This document shows, piece after piece, positions 9,419 to 18,421 of a DNA stretch of 38,594 nucleotides (positions within the stretch are counted from its first letter, which is position 1; each line of letters starts with the position of its first letter). Source of the DNA: Pseudomonas eutrophicaquae. GTDB lineage: Bacteria > Pseudomonadota > Gammaproteobacteria > Pseudomonadales > Pseudomonadaceae. The DNA lies in the NCBI RefSeq assembly GCF_023544715.1, contig NZ_JAMJEZ010000021.1:1-38594 (forward strand), read 5' to 3'. The notes below the pieces were generated by a model, which was not told the origin of the DNA, did no database searches, and worked only from the letters and a program-made list of their open reading frames with translations. Made by a program: the position numbers and the translations under genes.

Positions 9419-11527
9419 ATGCTGCCGCTGATTGATTACCGCCAAGCCCCACCCCTTGCCCTGATCGGCCTGAACCGCGCCCCGGTCAACGCCCTCGGCC
9501 ATGCCTTGCGCCAGGAGTTACAGGTCGCCGTGCGCCAGGCCTGCGCCGATCCGGCCATCCAGGCCGTAGTGATTCACGCCCCGGCGCTGCCGTTCAGCGC
9601 TGGGGCCGATATCAGCGAGTTCGGCCACAGCCGCTTCACCGCGCAGCCCAGCCTGCCGGAGCTGCTCATTGAGCTGGCGGCCAGTCCCAAGCCGCTGATT
9701 GCCGCCATCAACACCCTGGCCTTGGGCGGCGGACTGGAGCTGGCGCTGGCCTGCGGCTATCGCATCGCCGCACCGAATGCGCGCCTGGGGCTGCCGGAAA
9801 TCAGCCTGGGACTGCTGCCCGGCGCCGGCGGCACCCAGCGCCTGCCGCGCCTGATCGGGGTCGAGCCGGCGCTGGCCCTGATGCAGAGCGGCCAGCCGAT
9901 CTCGGCGGCACGCGCGCTGGAACTGGGGCTGGTCGATTGTCTGGCCAGCCGCGCCGAAACCCTGCCGGACGAGGCCTGCGCCTATGCCCATGCGCTGCTC
10001 GCGCGCCAGGCCGCCCCGTTCCCGGACTACCCCCATCCCGACCCCGGCCAGACCGTGAGTGCGAGCTTCTTCGCCGACTACCTGCACCAGCACCAGGGCA
10101 GCTGGAAAGGCCGCGAGGCGCCGCGCACGCTGCTCGAAGCGGTCCACACCGCCTGCCAGCAGCCGCTGGCAGCCGGGCTCGCCCATGAGCAGGCACTGTT
10201 CATGGCGGCGATCGACTCCCCACAATCCCAGGCGCTGCGGCACCTGTTCTTTGCCGAGCGCGAGGCCGGCAAGGTGCCGGGCATCGAGGCGAGCCTGCCG
10301 CTGCGGCCGATTCGCCAGGTGGCGGTGATCGGCGCGGGCACCATGGGCGGCGGCATCGCGATGAACTTTGCCAACCGTGGCCTGCCGGTGGTGCTGCTCG
10401 AGCAGACCCGCGAGGCGCTGGATCGTGGCCTAGCGCAGATCCGCAATAACTACGAGATCAGTGCCCGGCGCGGCAAACTGAGCGCCGCCGAGGTCGAGCA
10501 GCGTATGGCCTGCCTGACCGGCAGCCTGGATTATGCCGATCTGGCGGAGGCGGATCTGGTCATCGAGGCGGTGTTCGAGAGCATGGCGGTCAAACGTCAG
10601 GTGTTCACCACCCTGGATGCCGTGTGCAAGCCCGGGGCGATCCTCGCCAGCAACACCTCGACCCTGGACATCGACGCAATCGCCGCCTGCACCCAGCGGC
10701 CGCAGGACGTGCTGGGGCTGCATTTCTTCAGCCCGGCCAACGTCATGCGCCTGCTGGAGGTGGTGCGCGGCCAGGCCACCGCGCCGGACGTGCTGGCCAC
10801 CGCGCTCAAGCTCGGCAAACAGCTCGGCAAGCTGCCGGTGGTCTCTGGGGTGTGCTACGGCTTTATCGGCAACCGCATGCTCGAACCCTACTCCCGCGAG
10901 GCTTACCATCTGCTGCTCGAAGGCGCCAGCGCTGCGCAGATCGACCGAGTGCTGACCGAGTTTGGCTTCAACATGGGCGTGCTGAGCATGTACGACCTGG
11001 TCGGTATCGACGTCGGTTATCTGATCCGCACGCCGATGCGCGCCATCCTGAGCCAGGACCCCAGCTATTGCCGGCTGGCCGATGAGCTGTACGCACTGGG
11101 GCGCTACGGGCAGAAGAGCGGCCGCGGCACTTATCTGTATGCCGGCCGCGAGCGCCAGGATGATCCCGAGGTGCAGGCGCTGGCCGAGCGCCTAGCCACC
11201 GAGCTGGGTATTACGCGCCGGGAAATCAGCGATCAGGAAATCCACGAGCGCTGCCTGTTCATGCTGATCAACGAGGGGCTGAAGATCCTCGATGAGGGCA
11301 TCGCCCTGCGCGCCGGGGACATCGATCTGGTGTGGACCTGCGGCTACGGCTTCCCCGACTGGCGCGGCGGCCCGCTGCACTACGCCGAGCAGATCGGCCT
11401 TGCGCACGTGCTGGCGACGCTCCAGAAGTACCGCACGCAGCTGGGTGACTATGGCGCGCTGTGGTTCCAGCCGGCCGCGCTGCTTGAGCGCCTGGTGGCC
11501 GCCGGGCAGACGCATATCAGCCGCTAA
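9419..11527 (+). CDS. Bifunctional enoyl-CoA hydratase / 3-hydroxyacyl-CoA dehydrogenase (FadB-like)
   Basis: Catalyses two successive beta-oxidation steps: hydration of trans-2-enoyl-CoA and NAD-dependent oxidation of 3-hydroxyacyl-CoA. The N-terminal crotonase domain has the oxyanion and catalytic segments GGGLELALACGYR and LPEISLGLLPGAGGTQRLP, with both glutamates. The dehydrogenase half begins at about residue 300 with the Rossmann motif VAVIGAGTMGGGIAMNFA and has the catalytic histidine in LGLHFFSPANVMRLLE. Length 702 aa is typical. The start has AAAGG upstream. The thiolase gene lies 30 bp downstream, so the two probably form one operon and one enzyme complex. Chain-length preference cannot be read. 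Confidence 0.94.
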   Translation: MLPLIDYRQAPPLALIGLNRAPVNALGHALRQELQVAVRQACADPAIQAVVIHAPALPFSAGADISEFGHSRFTAQPSLPELLIELAASPKPLIAAINTLALGGGLELALACGYRIAAPNARLGLPEISLGLLPGAGGTQRLPRLIGVEPALALMQSGQPISAARALELGLVDCLASRAETLPDEACAYAHALLARQAAPFPDYPHPDPGQTVSASFFADYLHQHQGSWKGREAPRTLLEAVHTACQQPLAAGLAHEQALFMAAIDSPQSQALRHLFFAEREAGKVPGIEASLPLRPIRQVAVIGAGTMGGGIAMNFANRGLPVVLLEQTREALDRGLAQIRNNYEISARRGKLSAAEVEQRMACLTGSLDYADLAEADLVIEAVFESMAVKRQVFTTLDAVCKPGAILASNTSTLDIDAIAACTQRPQDVLGLHFFSPANVMRLLEVVRGQATAPDVLATALKLGKQLGKLPVVSGVCYGFIGNRMLEPYSREAYHLLLEGASAAQIDRVLTEFGFNMGVLSMYDLVGIDVGYLIRTPMRAILSQDPSYCRLADELYALGRYGQKSGRGTYLYAGRERQDDPEVQALAERLATELGITRREISDQEIHERCLFMLINEGLKILDEGIALRAGDIDLVWTCGYGFPDWRGGPLHYAEQIGLAHVLATLQKYRTQLGDYGALWFQPAALLERLVAAGQTHISR

Positions 11528-11538
11528 CTCACGTTCAA

Positions 11539-11546
11539 AACAACAA
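11539..11546 (+). promoter_or_regulatory. AANAANAA (Crc/Hfq-type) motif before the thiolase gene
   Basis: AACAACAA lies just 5' of the AAGGA ribosome-binding site of the thiolase gene. Hfq with Crc represses translation in Pseudomonas by binding AANAANAA motifs at this position. The assignment is by motif only. Confidence 0.5.
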
Positions 11547-11557
11547 GGAATCTCTCC

Positions 11558-12748
11558 ATGCAACAGCGTGAAGTCGTGATTGTCAGCGGTGTGCGCACCG
11601 CCGTGGGTGACTTTGGCGGCAGCCTCAAGGAGCTCTCGCCGAGCGCGCTCGGCACCCTCGTCACCCGCGAGGTGCTGCAGCGTGCCGGTATGCCGGGCGA
11701 TGCGGTCGAGCAGGTGGTGTTCGGTAACGTCATCCATACCGAGGCGGTCGATATGTACCTGTCACGGCTGATCGCCCTGAACAGCGGCCTCAGCGCGCAC
11801 AGCACCGCACTGACCCTCAACCGCCTGTGCGGCTCGGGCCTGCAGGCCATTGTCACCGCCGCGCAGAACATCCTGCTCGGTGATGCGGACTGCGCGGTGG
11901 CCGGCGGCGCCGAGAGCATGAGCCGCGCCCTGTATGGCGTACCCGCCCTGCGCTTTGGTGCGCGAATGGGCGATGCCGGCCTGATCGACATGATGGTCGG
12001 TGCCCTCACCGACCCGCTGCACCAGGTACACATGGGCATCACCGCCGAGCATGTGCGGCGTACCTATGGCATCTCGCGCGAGGCGCAGGACGCGCTGGCG
12101 GTAGAGTCGCACCAGCGCGCCGCCCGTGCCATTGCCGAGGGCCGCTTCAAGGCGCAGATCCTGCCGGTGACGCTGAAGACCCGGCGCGGCGAAACCGTTT
12201 TCGACACCGACGAGCATGTGCGCGGTGCGGTGACCTGTGAGGAGCTGGCGCGCCTGAAGCCGGCCTTCGAGCGCGACGGCGGGACTGTCACTGCCGGCAA
12301 CGCCTCCAGCCTCAACGACGGCGCCGCTGCCCTGCTGCTGATGGAGCGCGGGGCAGCCGAGCGCCGCGGCCTTCAGCCGATGGCCCGGCTGGTTTCCTAC
12401 GCCGTGGCCGGCGTCGATCCACTGCACATGGGCATCGGCCCTGCGCCGGCCACCCGGCTGGCCCTGCAGCGCGCCGGGCTAAGCATCGCTGATCTGGATG
12501 TGATCGAAGCCAACGAGGCCTTCGCCGCTCAGGCCTGTGCGGTAATCCAGGAGCTCGGGCTGGACCCGGCCAAGGTCAACCCCAACGGCTCCGGCATCTC
12601 GCTGGGCCACCCGATCGGTGCCACCGGCGCGATCATCACCGTCAAGGCGCTCTACGAGCTGCAGCGCACCGGCGGCCGCTATGCGCTGGTGACGCTGTGC
12701 ATCGGCGGCGGCCAGGGCATCGCGGCGATCTTTGAGCGCCTGCCCTGA
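11558..12748 (+). CDS. Acyl-CoA thiolase (acetyl-CoA C-acyltransferase)
   Basis: Cleaves 3-ketoacyl-CoA with CoA to acetyl-CoA and a shortened acyl-CoA, the last step of beta-oxidation. The active-site nucleophile lies in NRLCGSGLQAIV (about Cys 90), the histidine in SGISLGHPIGATGA and the second cysteine in VTLCIGGGQGIA. The N-terminal motif EVVIVSGVRTAVGDFGGSLK is typical. Length 396 aa is standard. It has a good AAGGA site and follows the FadB-like gene by 30 bp, giving a FadB-FadA type pair, though both differ enough from textbook fadBA that I leave the symbol blank. Confidence 0.94.
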   Translation: MQQREVVIVSGVRTAVGDFGGSLKELSPSALGTLVTREVLQRAGMPGDAVEQVVFGNVIHTEAVDMYLSRLIALNSGLSAHSTALTLNRLCGSGLQAIVTAAQNILLGDADCAVAGGAESMSRALYGVPALRFGARMGDAGLIDMMVGALTDPLHQVHMGITAEHVRRTYGISREAQDALAVESHQRAARAIAEGRFKAQILPVTLKTRRGETVFDTDEHVRGAVTCEELARLKPAFERDGGTVTAGNASSLNDGAAALLLMERGAAERRGLQPMARLVSYAVAGVDPLHMGIGPAPATRLALQRAGLSIADLDVIEANEAFAAQACAVIQELGLDPAKVNPNGSGISLGHPIGATGAIITVKALYELQRTGGRYALVTLCIGGGQGIAAIFERLP

Positions 12749-12840
12749 TCCACCCGCGACCTCGGCGCAGACTCGGCTGAGGTAGCGCGGTCCGTAGCTA
12801 CACCCGGGCGAGAGGCCATCTTCAGCCTCCCGCCTGCGGC

Positions 12841-14619
12841 TCAGAACTGCCCTTCTTCCAGCAGATATAGGCTGGCGCTACCGGCCTTGACCGAGGCACT
12901 CAGCGAGTGGATGCGCGGCAGGATGCGTGCAAAGTAGAAGCGCACCGTGCCGAGCTTGGCCACGTAGAAATCGTCCTCGTCTTGCCTCGCCTGCGCCACC
13001 TGCGCCATCCGCGCCCACAGCCAGGCGTAGACGGTGTAGCCCATGACCTGCAGATACTCGACCGAGGCGGCGCCGATTTCATCGGGATTGTCCTGGGCCT
13101 GCGCCAGCACCCAGGCCGTCAGTGCATCCAGATTGTCCAGCGCCGCCTTGAGCGGCTGGGTGAACTCGGCCAGCTCCGTCCCGGCGCTCGCGATGAAGGC
13201 GTTGATCTCTTCGGAGAGGACCTGATAGTGGCTGCCGCCACTGCCCACCACCTTGCGCCCCATCAGATCCAGCGCCTGGATGCCATTGGTGCCCTCATAG
13301 ATCTGGGTGATCCGGCAGTCACGCACCAGCTGCTCCTGCCCCCACTCACGGATATACCCATGCCCGCCCAGCACCTGCTGGCCATGCACGGTGGTCTCCA
13401 GCCCCATATCGGTGAGAAACGCCTTGGCCACCGGTGTCAGCAGGGCCACCAGTGCTTCGGCGCGCTGACGGGCGGCGTGATCTTCGCTGTAGCGGGCAAT
13501 GTCGAGCTGCAGGGCCACGTAGCTGGAAAACGCCCGCCCACCTTCATTCAGCGCCTTCATGGTCAGCAGCATGCGCCGCACATCCGGATGCACGATCAGC
13601 GGATCGGCCGGCTTGTCCGGCTGCTGAGCGCCGCGTGGCGCACGGCTTTGCAGGCGCTCGCGCGCATACTCGATGGCACTCTGATAAGAGCGCTCCCCCA
13701 GCGCCAGCCCCTGGATACCCACCCCCAGACGCTCGTAGTTCATCATAGTGAACATCGCTGCGAGCCCCTTGTTCAGCTCGCCGACCAGATAGCCGGTAGC
13801 ACCATCAAAATTCATCACGCAGGTCGCCGAGGCCTTGATACCCATCTTGTGCTCCAGCGAGCCACAGCTGACCGCATTGCGTGCGCCGAGCCGGCCCTGC
13901 TCGTCAACCAGCACCTTGGGCACCAGGAACATCGATATCCCGCGGGCACCGGCGGGGGCATCCGGGCGCTTGGCCAGCACCAGATGGATGATGTTTTCCG
14001 TCAGATCCTGCTCGCCCCCGGTGATGAAGATCTTGGTACCGGTAATCCGGTAACTGCCATCGGCCTGCTCCTCGGCGCGGGTGCGGATCATGCCCAGATC
14101 GGTGCCCGCGTGCGCCTCGGTCAGGCACATGGTGCCGGCCCAGCGGCCTTCATAGAGCGGCGGCAGGTAACGGGCCTTGAGGGCTTCGCTGGCGTGACTG
14201 AGCAGTGCCAGGCAGGCGCCGGCGGTCAGCATCGGGTACAGGGCAAAGGAGAGATTCGCCGAGTTGATCATTTCCTCGATCTGGGCGCCGATCACCTTGG
14301 GCATGCCCATGCCGCCAAATTCGGGGGCACCGCCCACACCGACCCAGCCACCCTCGGCATAGGCGCGATAGGCCTCAGGGAAGCCTTGCGGGGTCTGTAC
14401 CTTCCCCTCCTGCCAGTGGCAACCTTCCTCGTCCCCGCTGCGATTGAGCGGCGCGAGCAGCCCTGCGGCGACCTTGCCGGCTTCCTCGAGAATGGCGCGG
14501 GCGGTGTCCGGATCGACCACCTCGGCCAGCTCGGGAAACGTGGCCCAGTGGCGTGCGACCGCCAGCACGTCATGGAGAACGAAATCGATATCCCGCAGGG
14601 GAGCTTTGTAATCGGACAT
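12841..14619 (-). CDS. Acyl-CoA dehydrogenase (long 592-aa FadE-like type)
   Basis: FAD enzyme introducing the trans-2 double bond in acyl-CoA, first step of beta-oxidation. The N-terminus MSDYKAPLRDIDFVLHDVLA and the long C-terminal extension match the about 590-600 aa Pseudomonas acyl-CoA dehydrogenase group. Signatures include MCLTEAHAGTDLGMIRTRA (FAD/substrate region) and IYEGTNGIQALDLMGRK, with the catalytic glutamate. It is convergent with the thiolase gene, with 92 bp between stops. It lies on the same strand as, and downstream of, the lap cluster, beyond the ferredoxin gene. It could complete a beta-oxidation set with the FadB-like and thiolase genes. Confidence 0.93.
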   Translation of the reverse strand: MSDYKAPLRDIDFVLHDVLAVARHWATFPELAEVVDPDTARAILEEAGKVAAGLLAPLNRSGDEEGCHWQEGKVQTPQGFPEAYRAYAEGGWVGVGGAPEFGGMGMPKVIGAQIEEMINSANLSFALYPMLTAGACLALLSHASEALKARYLPPLYEGRWAGTMCLTEAHAGTDLGMIRTRAEEQADGSYRITGTKIFITGGEQDLTENIIHLVLAKRPDAPAGARGISMFLVPKVLVDEQGRLGARNAVSCGSLEHKMGIKASATCVMNFDGATGYLVGELNKGLAAMFTMMNYERLGVGIQGLALGERSYQSAIEYARERLQSRAPRGAQQPDKPADPLIVHPDVRRMLLTMKALNEGGRAFSSYVALQLDIARYSEDHAARQRAEALVALLTPVAKAFLTDMGLETTVHGQQVLGGHGYIREWGQEQLVRDCRITQIYEGTNGIQALDLMGRKVVGSGGSHYQVLSEEINAFIASAGTELAEFTQPLKAALDNLDALTAWVLAQAQDNPDEIGAASVEYLQVMGYTVYAWLWARMAQVAQARQDEDDFYVAKLGTVRFYFARILPRIHSLSASVKAGSASLYLLEEGQF

Positions 14620-14746
14620 TGGACACTCCAGCTGAACTCAGGTTGTCATCGCAAGAGGTGCGGCCTTCTTGGCGCAGCCCCTTGCTTCTTTGTAGCAAGT
14701 TCCACGCGCTCAGAACGTCCAACCCGGGGTGGATTTGCAGGTTGAC

Positions 14747-15118
14747 CTATACAGGAGGCTGGGTGGAGGCAGCGCTGCCAGCAACCCCGGCGCCCAGCAA
14801 GGCCCCCGGCACGGCCCGACAGACCGCCTTGTGCAGCTTGCCAACTACCCGAAGACTCAGAGCGCTCTGGGCCTGGATACAGCAGGCCAGCACGGTGCCC
14901 TGCGCCTCATCCTCCTGGCTGACATGCTGGCGGCTCATGGCGCGGACCGTGCAGTAGTCGCCTTGGGTCACCTGCACCTTGCAGACACCACAACCGCCAC
15001 CCCGACAGCCCACCGGAATCCCCTTGCGCCCGAGCTTAGCCATGCCCAGCAGCACGGTTTCCTGCTCATCACAGGGATAATGCTCGCCGGTGTCCTCGAT
15101 ATGGATATCGTATTTCAT
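14747..15118 (-). CDS. dmpQ: XylT/DmpQ-type [2Fe-2S] ferredoxin
   Basis: Plant-type ferredoxin. In XylT and DmpQ systems it donates an electron to re-reduce the iron of catechol 2,3-dioxygenase after inactivation by substituted catechols such as 4-methylcatechol. The cluster ligands are visible in PVGCRGGGCGVCKVQ and the later VLACC. The start MKYDIHIEDTGEHYPCDEQE at 15118 overlaps the upstream SDR fragment by four bases (ATGA), implying translational coupling. At 123 aa it is slightly longer than XylT, with an alanine/glycine-rich tail. It lies beyond the terminator after lapG rather than between lapP and lapB as in dmp, so its expression may differ from the main operon. Confidence 0.88.
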   Translation of the reverse strand: MKYDIHIEDTGEHYPCDEQETVLLGMAKLGRKGIPVGCRGGGCGVCKVQVTQGDYCTVRAMSRQHVSQEDEAQGTVLACCIQAQSALSLRVVGKLHKAVCRAVPGALLGAGVAGSAASTQPPV

Positions 15119-15372
15119 GCTCGATCCCCCTCCGACGCACCCGGCATACGCGCGGCGACCGCCGCCGCAATCACCGCCATCGACGCATCGGTGGCCAGAT
15201 CCGCCACACAGCCACGCACCCCCGACTGACGGGCGGCCAGCGCCTCGAGCGCTTCGGCATGGCGCGCCACCGCGAGCACTTCCAGACCACTGGCGCAGAG
15301 TCTCGTCACGATCGCCTGGCCAAAGGCCCCGGTAGCCCCGACGACCACGGCCAGTTCTTTGCGTACTTGCAT
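15115..15372 (-). pseudogene. Truncated short-chain dehydrogenase/reductase (N-terminal fragment)
   Basis: An 85-aa frame begins MQVRKELAVVVGATGAFGQA, the glycine-rich NAD(P)-binding motif (VVGATGAFGQAI) of SDR enzymes, followed by the first Rossmann strands. SDR enzymes are usually about 250 aa. The catalytic YxxxK region and all of the C-terminus are missing. The frame ends in TGA overlapping the ATG of the ferredoxin gene. It looks like a remnant of an SDR gene whose 3' part was deleted. It may now act only as a translated leader for the ferredoxin. Confidence 0.7.
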
Positions 15373-15380
15373 GGCTCACT

Positions 15381-15421
15381 CCCCAAACAAAAACGCCGGA
15401 CGGGTTGCCCCGTCCGGCGTT
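15381..15421 (-). terminator. Rho-independent terminator after lapG
   Basis: A perfect 13-bp stem (AACGCCGGACGGG with CCCGTCCGGCGTT, 15392-15421) has a 4-nt loop. On the minus strand it is followed by a T-rich tail reading TTTTTGTTT. It starts 5 bp after the lapG stop codon. This is the end of the lapCEHIFG transcript and separates it from the SDR remnant and ferredoxin. Confidence 0.9.
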
Positions 15422-15425
15422 GAGA

Positions 15426-16475
15426 TCAGGCGCTCTTGAGCAGCCCGCGCTCCTTGGCCATGGTCATCGCGGTGTCGAGGATCATGTCCTCCTGACCGCC
15501 GATCATCTTGCGCCGGCCCAGCTCGACCAGAATATCGCGGGCCGAGACGCCAAAGCGCTCAGAGGCGCGCTTGGCATGCAAGAGGAAGGTCGAGTAGACC
15601 CCGGCATAGCCCAGGGTCAGCGACTCGCGGTCCACGCGCACCATGTGCTCCATCATCGGCACGATGATGTCCTCGGCAACATCCATCAGCTTGAACAGAT
15701 CGACGCCTGTCTCGATGCCCATGCGCTCACACACCGCGGCAAACACCTCCAGCGGGGTGTTGCCGGCACCGGCACCAAGGCCTGCCACCGAGCCATCGAT
15801 ACGGCTGGCGCCGGCCTCGATGGCAGCGATCGAATTGGCGATGCCCATGCCCAGGTTGTGGTGGCCGTGGAAGCCGATCTCGGTTTCCGGGTTGAGCACC
15901 TCGCGCAGGGCCGCCACCCGCTCGCGCACATCCTCGGGCAGCATGTAGCCCGCCGAGTCGGTCACGTAGACGGTCTGCGCCCCGTAGGACTCCATCAGCT
16001 TGCCCTGCTGGGCGATGCCGGCGGCGTCGTTGAGGTGGGACATCATCAGAAAACCGGTGGTGTCCATACCCAGCTTGCGGGCAAAGGCGATGTGCTGCGG
16101 CGAGGTATCCGCTTCGGTGCAGTGGGTCGCGACGTGCACACTGCGCGCGCCGCAGTCATACGCCGATTGCAGCTCCTTCATGGTGCCAAGGCCTGGAATC
16201 AGCAGCACCGAGACCTTGGCCTGCTTCATCCGCGAGGCCACCGCGCTGATGTATTCCTCGTTGCTGTGCGGGGCAAAGCCGTGCTGGATCGAATTGCCGC
16301 CCAGACCCGCACCGTGGGTGACCTGGATATAGGGCACACCGGCATCATCCAGCGCGGTGGCAACCTTGATCATCTGCTCGACACTGATCTGCTCACGCTT
16401 GGCATGCATGCCATCGCGCAGGCACATGTCATGGAGAATGACCTTGCGGCCTTTGAGGCTGTTGGACGGGCTCAT
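15426..16475 (-). CDS. lapG: 4-hydroxy-2-oxovalerate aldolase (LapG/DmpG)
   Basis: Last ring-derived carbon cleavage: splits 4-hydroxy-2-oxoalkanoate into pyruvate and an aldehyde. HMGL-like TIM barrel with [12 protein letters not shown] near the N-terminus, the metal-binding [15 protein letters not shown] segment, and the family's [13 protein letters not shown] and [17 protein letters not shown] segments. 349 aa is normal for DmpG. I chose the ATG at 16475, overlapping the lapF stop as TGATG, over an upstream GTG. DmpG forms a channelling complex with DmpF, which fits the tight lapF-lapG coupling. Confidence 0.95.
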   Translation of the reverse strand: MSPSNSLKGRKVILHDMCLRDGMHAKREQISVEQMIKVATALDDAGVPYIQVTHGAGLGGNSIQHGFAPHSNEEYISAVASRMKQAKVSVLLIPGLGTMKELQSAYDCGARSVHVATHCTEADTSPQHIAFARKLGMDTTGFLMMSHLNDAAGIAQQGKLMESYGAQTVYVTDSAGYMLPEDVRERVAALREVLNPETEIGFHGHHNLGMGIANSIAAIEAGASRIDGSVAGLGAGAGNTPLEVFAAVCERMGIETGVDLFKLMDVAEDIIVPMMEHMVRVDRESLTLGYAGVYSTFLLHAKRASERFGVSARDILVELGRRKMIGGQEDMILDTAMTMAKERGLLKSA

Positions 16476-17389
16476 CACGCGACCTCCGCAGTGGGCAGCA
16501 CCAAGGTGCCATTGAGGATTTCTTCGGCAAACATCTCGGCAGTCCGGGTCGCCGCGGCGGTCATGATGTCGAGGTTTCCGGCGTAGGTCGGCAGGTAGTC
16601 GCCGAGGCCGGCCACTTCCATGAACACCGCGACCTTGTTGCCGTCGAACAGCGGGCCGTTGACCAGCCGGTAGCCCGGTACATACTTCTGCACCTCGCTG
16701 ATCATCGCCAGGATTGAGGCGGTGATCTTCTCCTGATCCGGCTCCTCGTCGGTCAGGCAGGAGATGGTGTTGCGCATGATCATCGGCGGCTCGGCCGGGT
16801 TGATGATCGCCAGCGCCTTGCCCTTGCGCGCCCCGCCGACCCTCTCCAGCGCGCTGGAGGTGGTGTAGGTGAATTCATCAAGGTTGGCTCGGGTGCCCGG
16901 GCCGATGGATTTCGAGGCGAGGCTGGCGACGATCTCGGCATAACCGACGCTCTGGATCCGCGACACTGCATTGACGATCGGAATGGTCGCCTGCCCGGCG
17001 CAGGAGATCATGTTGACGTTCATCTCCAGCTTCTGGGTGTGCTCCTTGAGATTCACCGGCGGCACACACAGCGGGCCGATGGCCGCCGGGGTCAGGTCGA
17101 TCATCAGCACGCCCAGCGCATTGAGCTTGCGGCTGTTCTCAGCGTGCACATAAGCGCTGGTGGCATCAAAGGCGATCTGGATGTTGTCTTCCAGTACATG
17201 AGGCAGCAGGCCATCCACGCCCTCGCTGGTGGTCTTGAGGCCCATCTCGCGGGCGCGCGCCAGACCCTCGGAGGCCGGGTCGATCCCGACCATCCATACC
17301 GGCTCCAGCACCGCGCTGCGCTGAATCTTGTAAATCAGATCGGTGCCGATGTTCCCGGAGCCGATCAGCGCACAACGAATCTTCTTCAT
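16475..17389 (-). CDS. lapF: Acetaldehyde dehydrogenase, acylating (LapF/DmpF)
   Basis: Oxidises the aldehyde released by LapG to acyl-CoA with NAD and CoA. NAD-binding motif [15 protein letters not shown] at the N-terminus and catalytic cysteine in [12 protein letters not shown]. 304 aa is standard. The start overlaps the lapI stop as TGATG. For 4-alkyl-substituted substrates the aldehyde would be longer than acetaldehyde; the product would then be a longer acyl-CoA that could enter beta-oxidation. Confidence 0.95.
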   Translation of the reverse strand: MKKIRCALIGSGNIGTDLIYKIQRSAVLEPVWMVGIDPASEGLARAREMGLKTTSEGVDGLLPHVLEDNIQIAFDATSAYVHAENSRKLNALGVLMIDLTPAAIGPLCVPPVNLKEHTQKLEMNVNMISCAGQATIPIVNAVSRIQSVGYAEIVASLASKSIGPGTRANLDEFTYTTSSALERVGGARKGKALAIINPAEPPMIMRNTISCLTDEEPDQEKITASILAMISEVQKYVPGYRLVNGPLFDGNKVAVFMEVAGLGDYLPTYAGNLDIMTAAATRTAEMFAEEILNGTLVLPTAEVA

Positions 17390-17595
17390 CACTTCTGCTC
17401 CAGCAGCGCGTCACGCTGCGACTTGGTCATGCCGCCGACATAAAATTCCTCGCGTCCGTGCTCGGTGATCAGGATGCGCACGGTTTCCGGGCTGCAATCC
17501 AGGCTCTCGGCGACCGCGGCGGTAACGGCGGCGGCGACGCGCTGCTTCTGCTCCACGGTGCGGCCTTCGATCATGTGCATTTCGATGATGGGCAT
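17389..17595 (-). CDS. lapI: 4-oxalocrotonate tautomerase (LapI/DmpI)
   Basis: Small tautomerase converting the enol to the keto form of 2-hydroxymuconate. After Met removal, Pro1 ([13 protein letters not shown]) is the catalytic base. Arg at the family's position 11 (EGR) and the VRILITE arginine (position 39 in the family) are present. 68 aa, a few residues longer than the usual 62-63. A CA-rich AANAANAA motif precedes the AAGGGGA ribosome-binding site. Confidence 0.93.
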   Translation of the reverse strand: MPIIEMHMIEGRTVEQKQRVAAAVTAAVAESLDCSPETVRILITEHGREEFYVGGMTKSQRDALLEQK

Positions 17596-17610
17596 TGGAA
17601 TCCCCTTCTG

Positions 17611-17622
17611 ATTGTTGTTATT
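17611..17622 (-). promoter_or_regulatory. Crc/Hfq-type CA motif before lapI
   Basis: On the minus strand AATAACAACAAT gives overlapping AANAANAA matches. It overlaps the lapH stop codon and lies just upstream of the lapI ribosome-binding site. Confidence 0.5.
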
Positions 17623-18421
17623 CGATGAAGCGCATCGACACGGAACCGAGTTCCTGAAAACGCGCGACCACGCTGTCGCCCGGCTTGACCGGCACGGCCT
17701 CGGTGATCCCGCCGCTCATCACAAAGCTGCCGGACGGCAGCGTCTCACCGAGTTCCGCGAGGATGTTCACCAGCATCGCCACCGCTTCAGCCGGATGCCC
17801 CAGCACCGCAGCGCTTGCCCCCATGCCGACGATCTCGCCGTTCTTTTCCATCACCACGCCCAGGGTGCGCAGGTCCAGATCCTCGACGTAGCGCGGACGG
17901 CCACCGCCGACAAAGCGCGCCGAGGAGCCGTTATCGGCCACCACGCTGGGCAGGTCGAACTTGAAGCCGGAGAAGCGCGAATCGATGATTTCCACCGCCG
18001 GCAGCACGTAGTCGGTAGCGGCCAGCACGTCAGCCGCGGTGCAACCCGGCCCCTGCAGGTCGGCCTTGGTCACGAAGGCGACTTCGCATTCGACACGCGG
18101 ATGCACCAGATCGCCGGTGGCGATCGCCGAGCTTTCCGGACGCGCCATGCGGTCGGTCAGAAAGCCGATCGAGGGCACGCTGACGCCCATCTGCTGCATC
18201 TTCGCCTTGGAGGTCAGCCCGGCTTTCCAGCCGACCAGCTTGTGGCCCTGGGCGAGGAAGCGCCGGCGCAGCTCGCTCTGCACGGCGTAGCCATCGGCGA
18301 CGGTCATGTTGGGGTATTCGTCGGTCAGTTTGGGGATCGCGTAGGCGTAGGTCTGCGCGCCTTCGACGCGCTCGCACAGGCGCACGATGTCCTCACGGGA
18401 CAGGGTCAGGTTGCTGCTCAT
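17618..18421 (-). CDS. lapH: 4-oxalocrotonate (2-oxo-3-hexenedioate) decarboxylase (LapH/DmpH)
   Basis: Decarboxylates 2-oxo-3-hexenedioate (or its alkyl homologue) to 2-hydroxypenta-2,4-dienoate, working in a complex with the hydratase LapE. Hydratase/decarboxylase family features: VGWKAGLTSKAKMQQMGV, PRVECEVAFV, LPAVEIIDSRFSGFKF and a C-terminal GSVSMRF. 267 aa, as expected. The start overlaps the lapE stop (ATGA), typical for this obligate enzyme pair. Its sequence is related to LapE, consistent with an ancient duplication. Confidence 0.94.
   Translation of the reverse strand: MSSNLTLSREDIVRLCERVEGAQTYAYAIPKLTDEYPNMTVADGYAVQSELRRRFLAQGHKLVGWKAGLTSKAKMQQMGVSVPSIGFLTDRMARPESSAIATGDLVHPRVECEVAFVTKADLQGPGCTAADVLAATDYVLPAVEIIDSRFSGFKFDLPSVVADNGSSARFVGGGRPRYVEDLDLRTLGVVMEKNGEIVGMGASAAVLGHPAEAVAMLVNILAELGETLPSGSFVMSGGITEAVPVKPGDSVVARFQELGSVSMRFIE

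Noticed and set aside
12907-14745. Long plus-strand open frame opposite the acyl-CoA dehydrogenase gene
   Set aside because: Composition is histidine/arginine/leucine-rich with no recognisable motif; it is an antisense shadow of a GC-rich gene.
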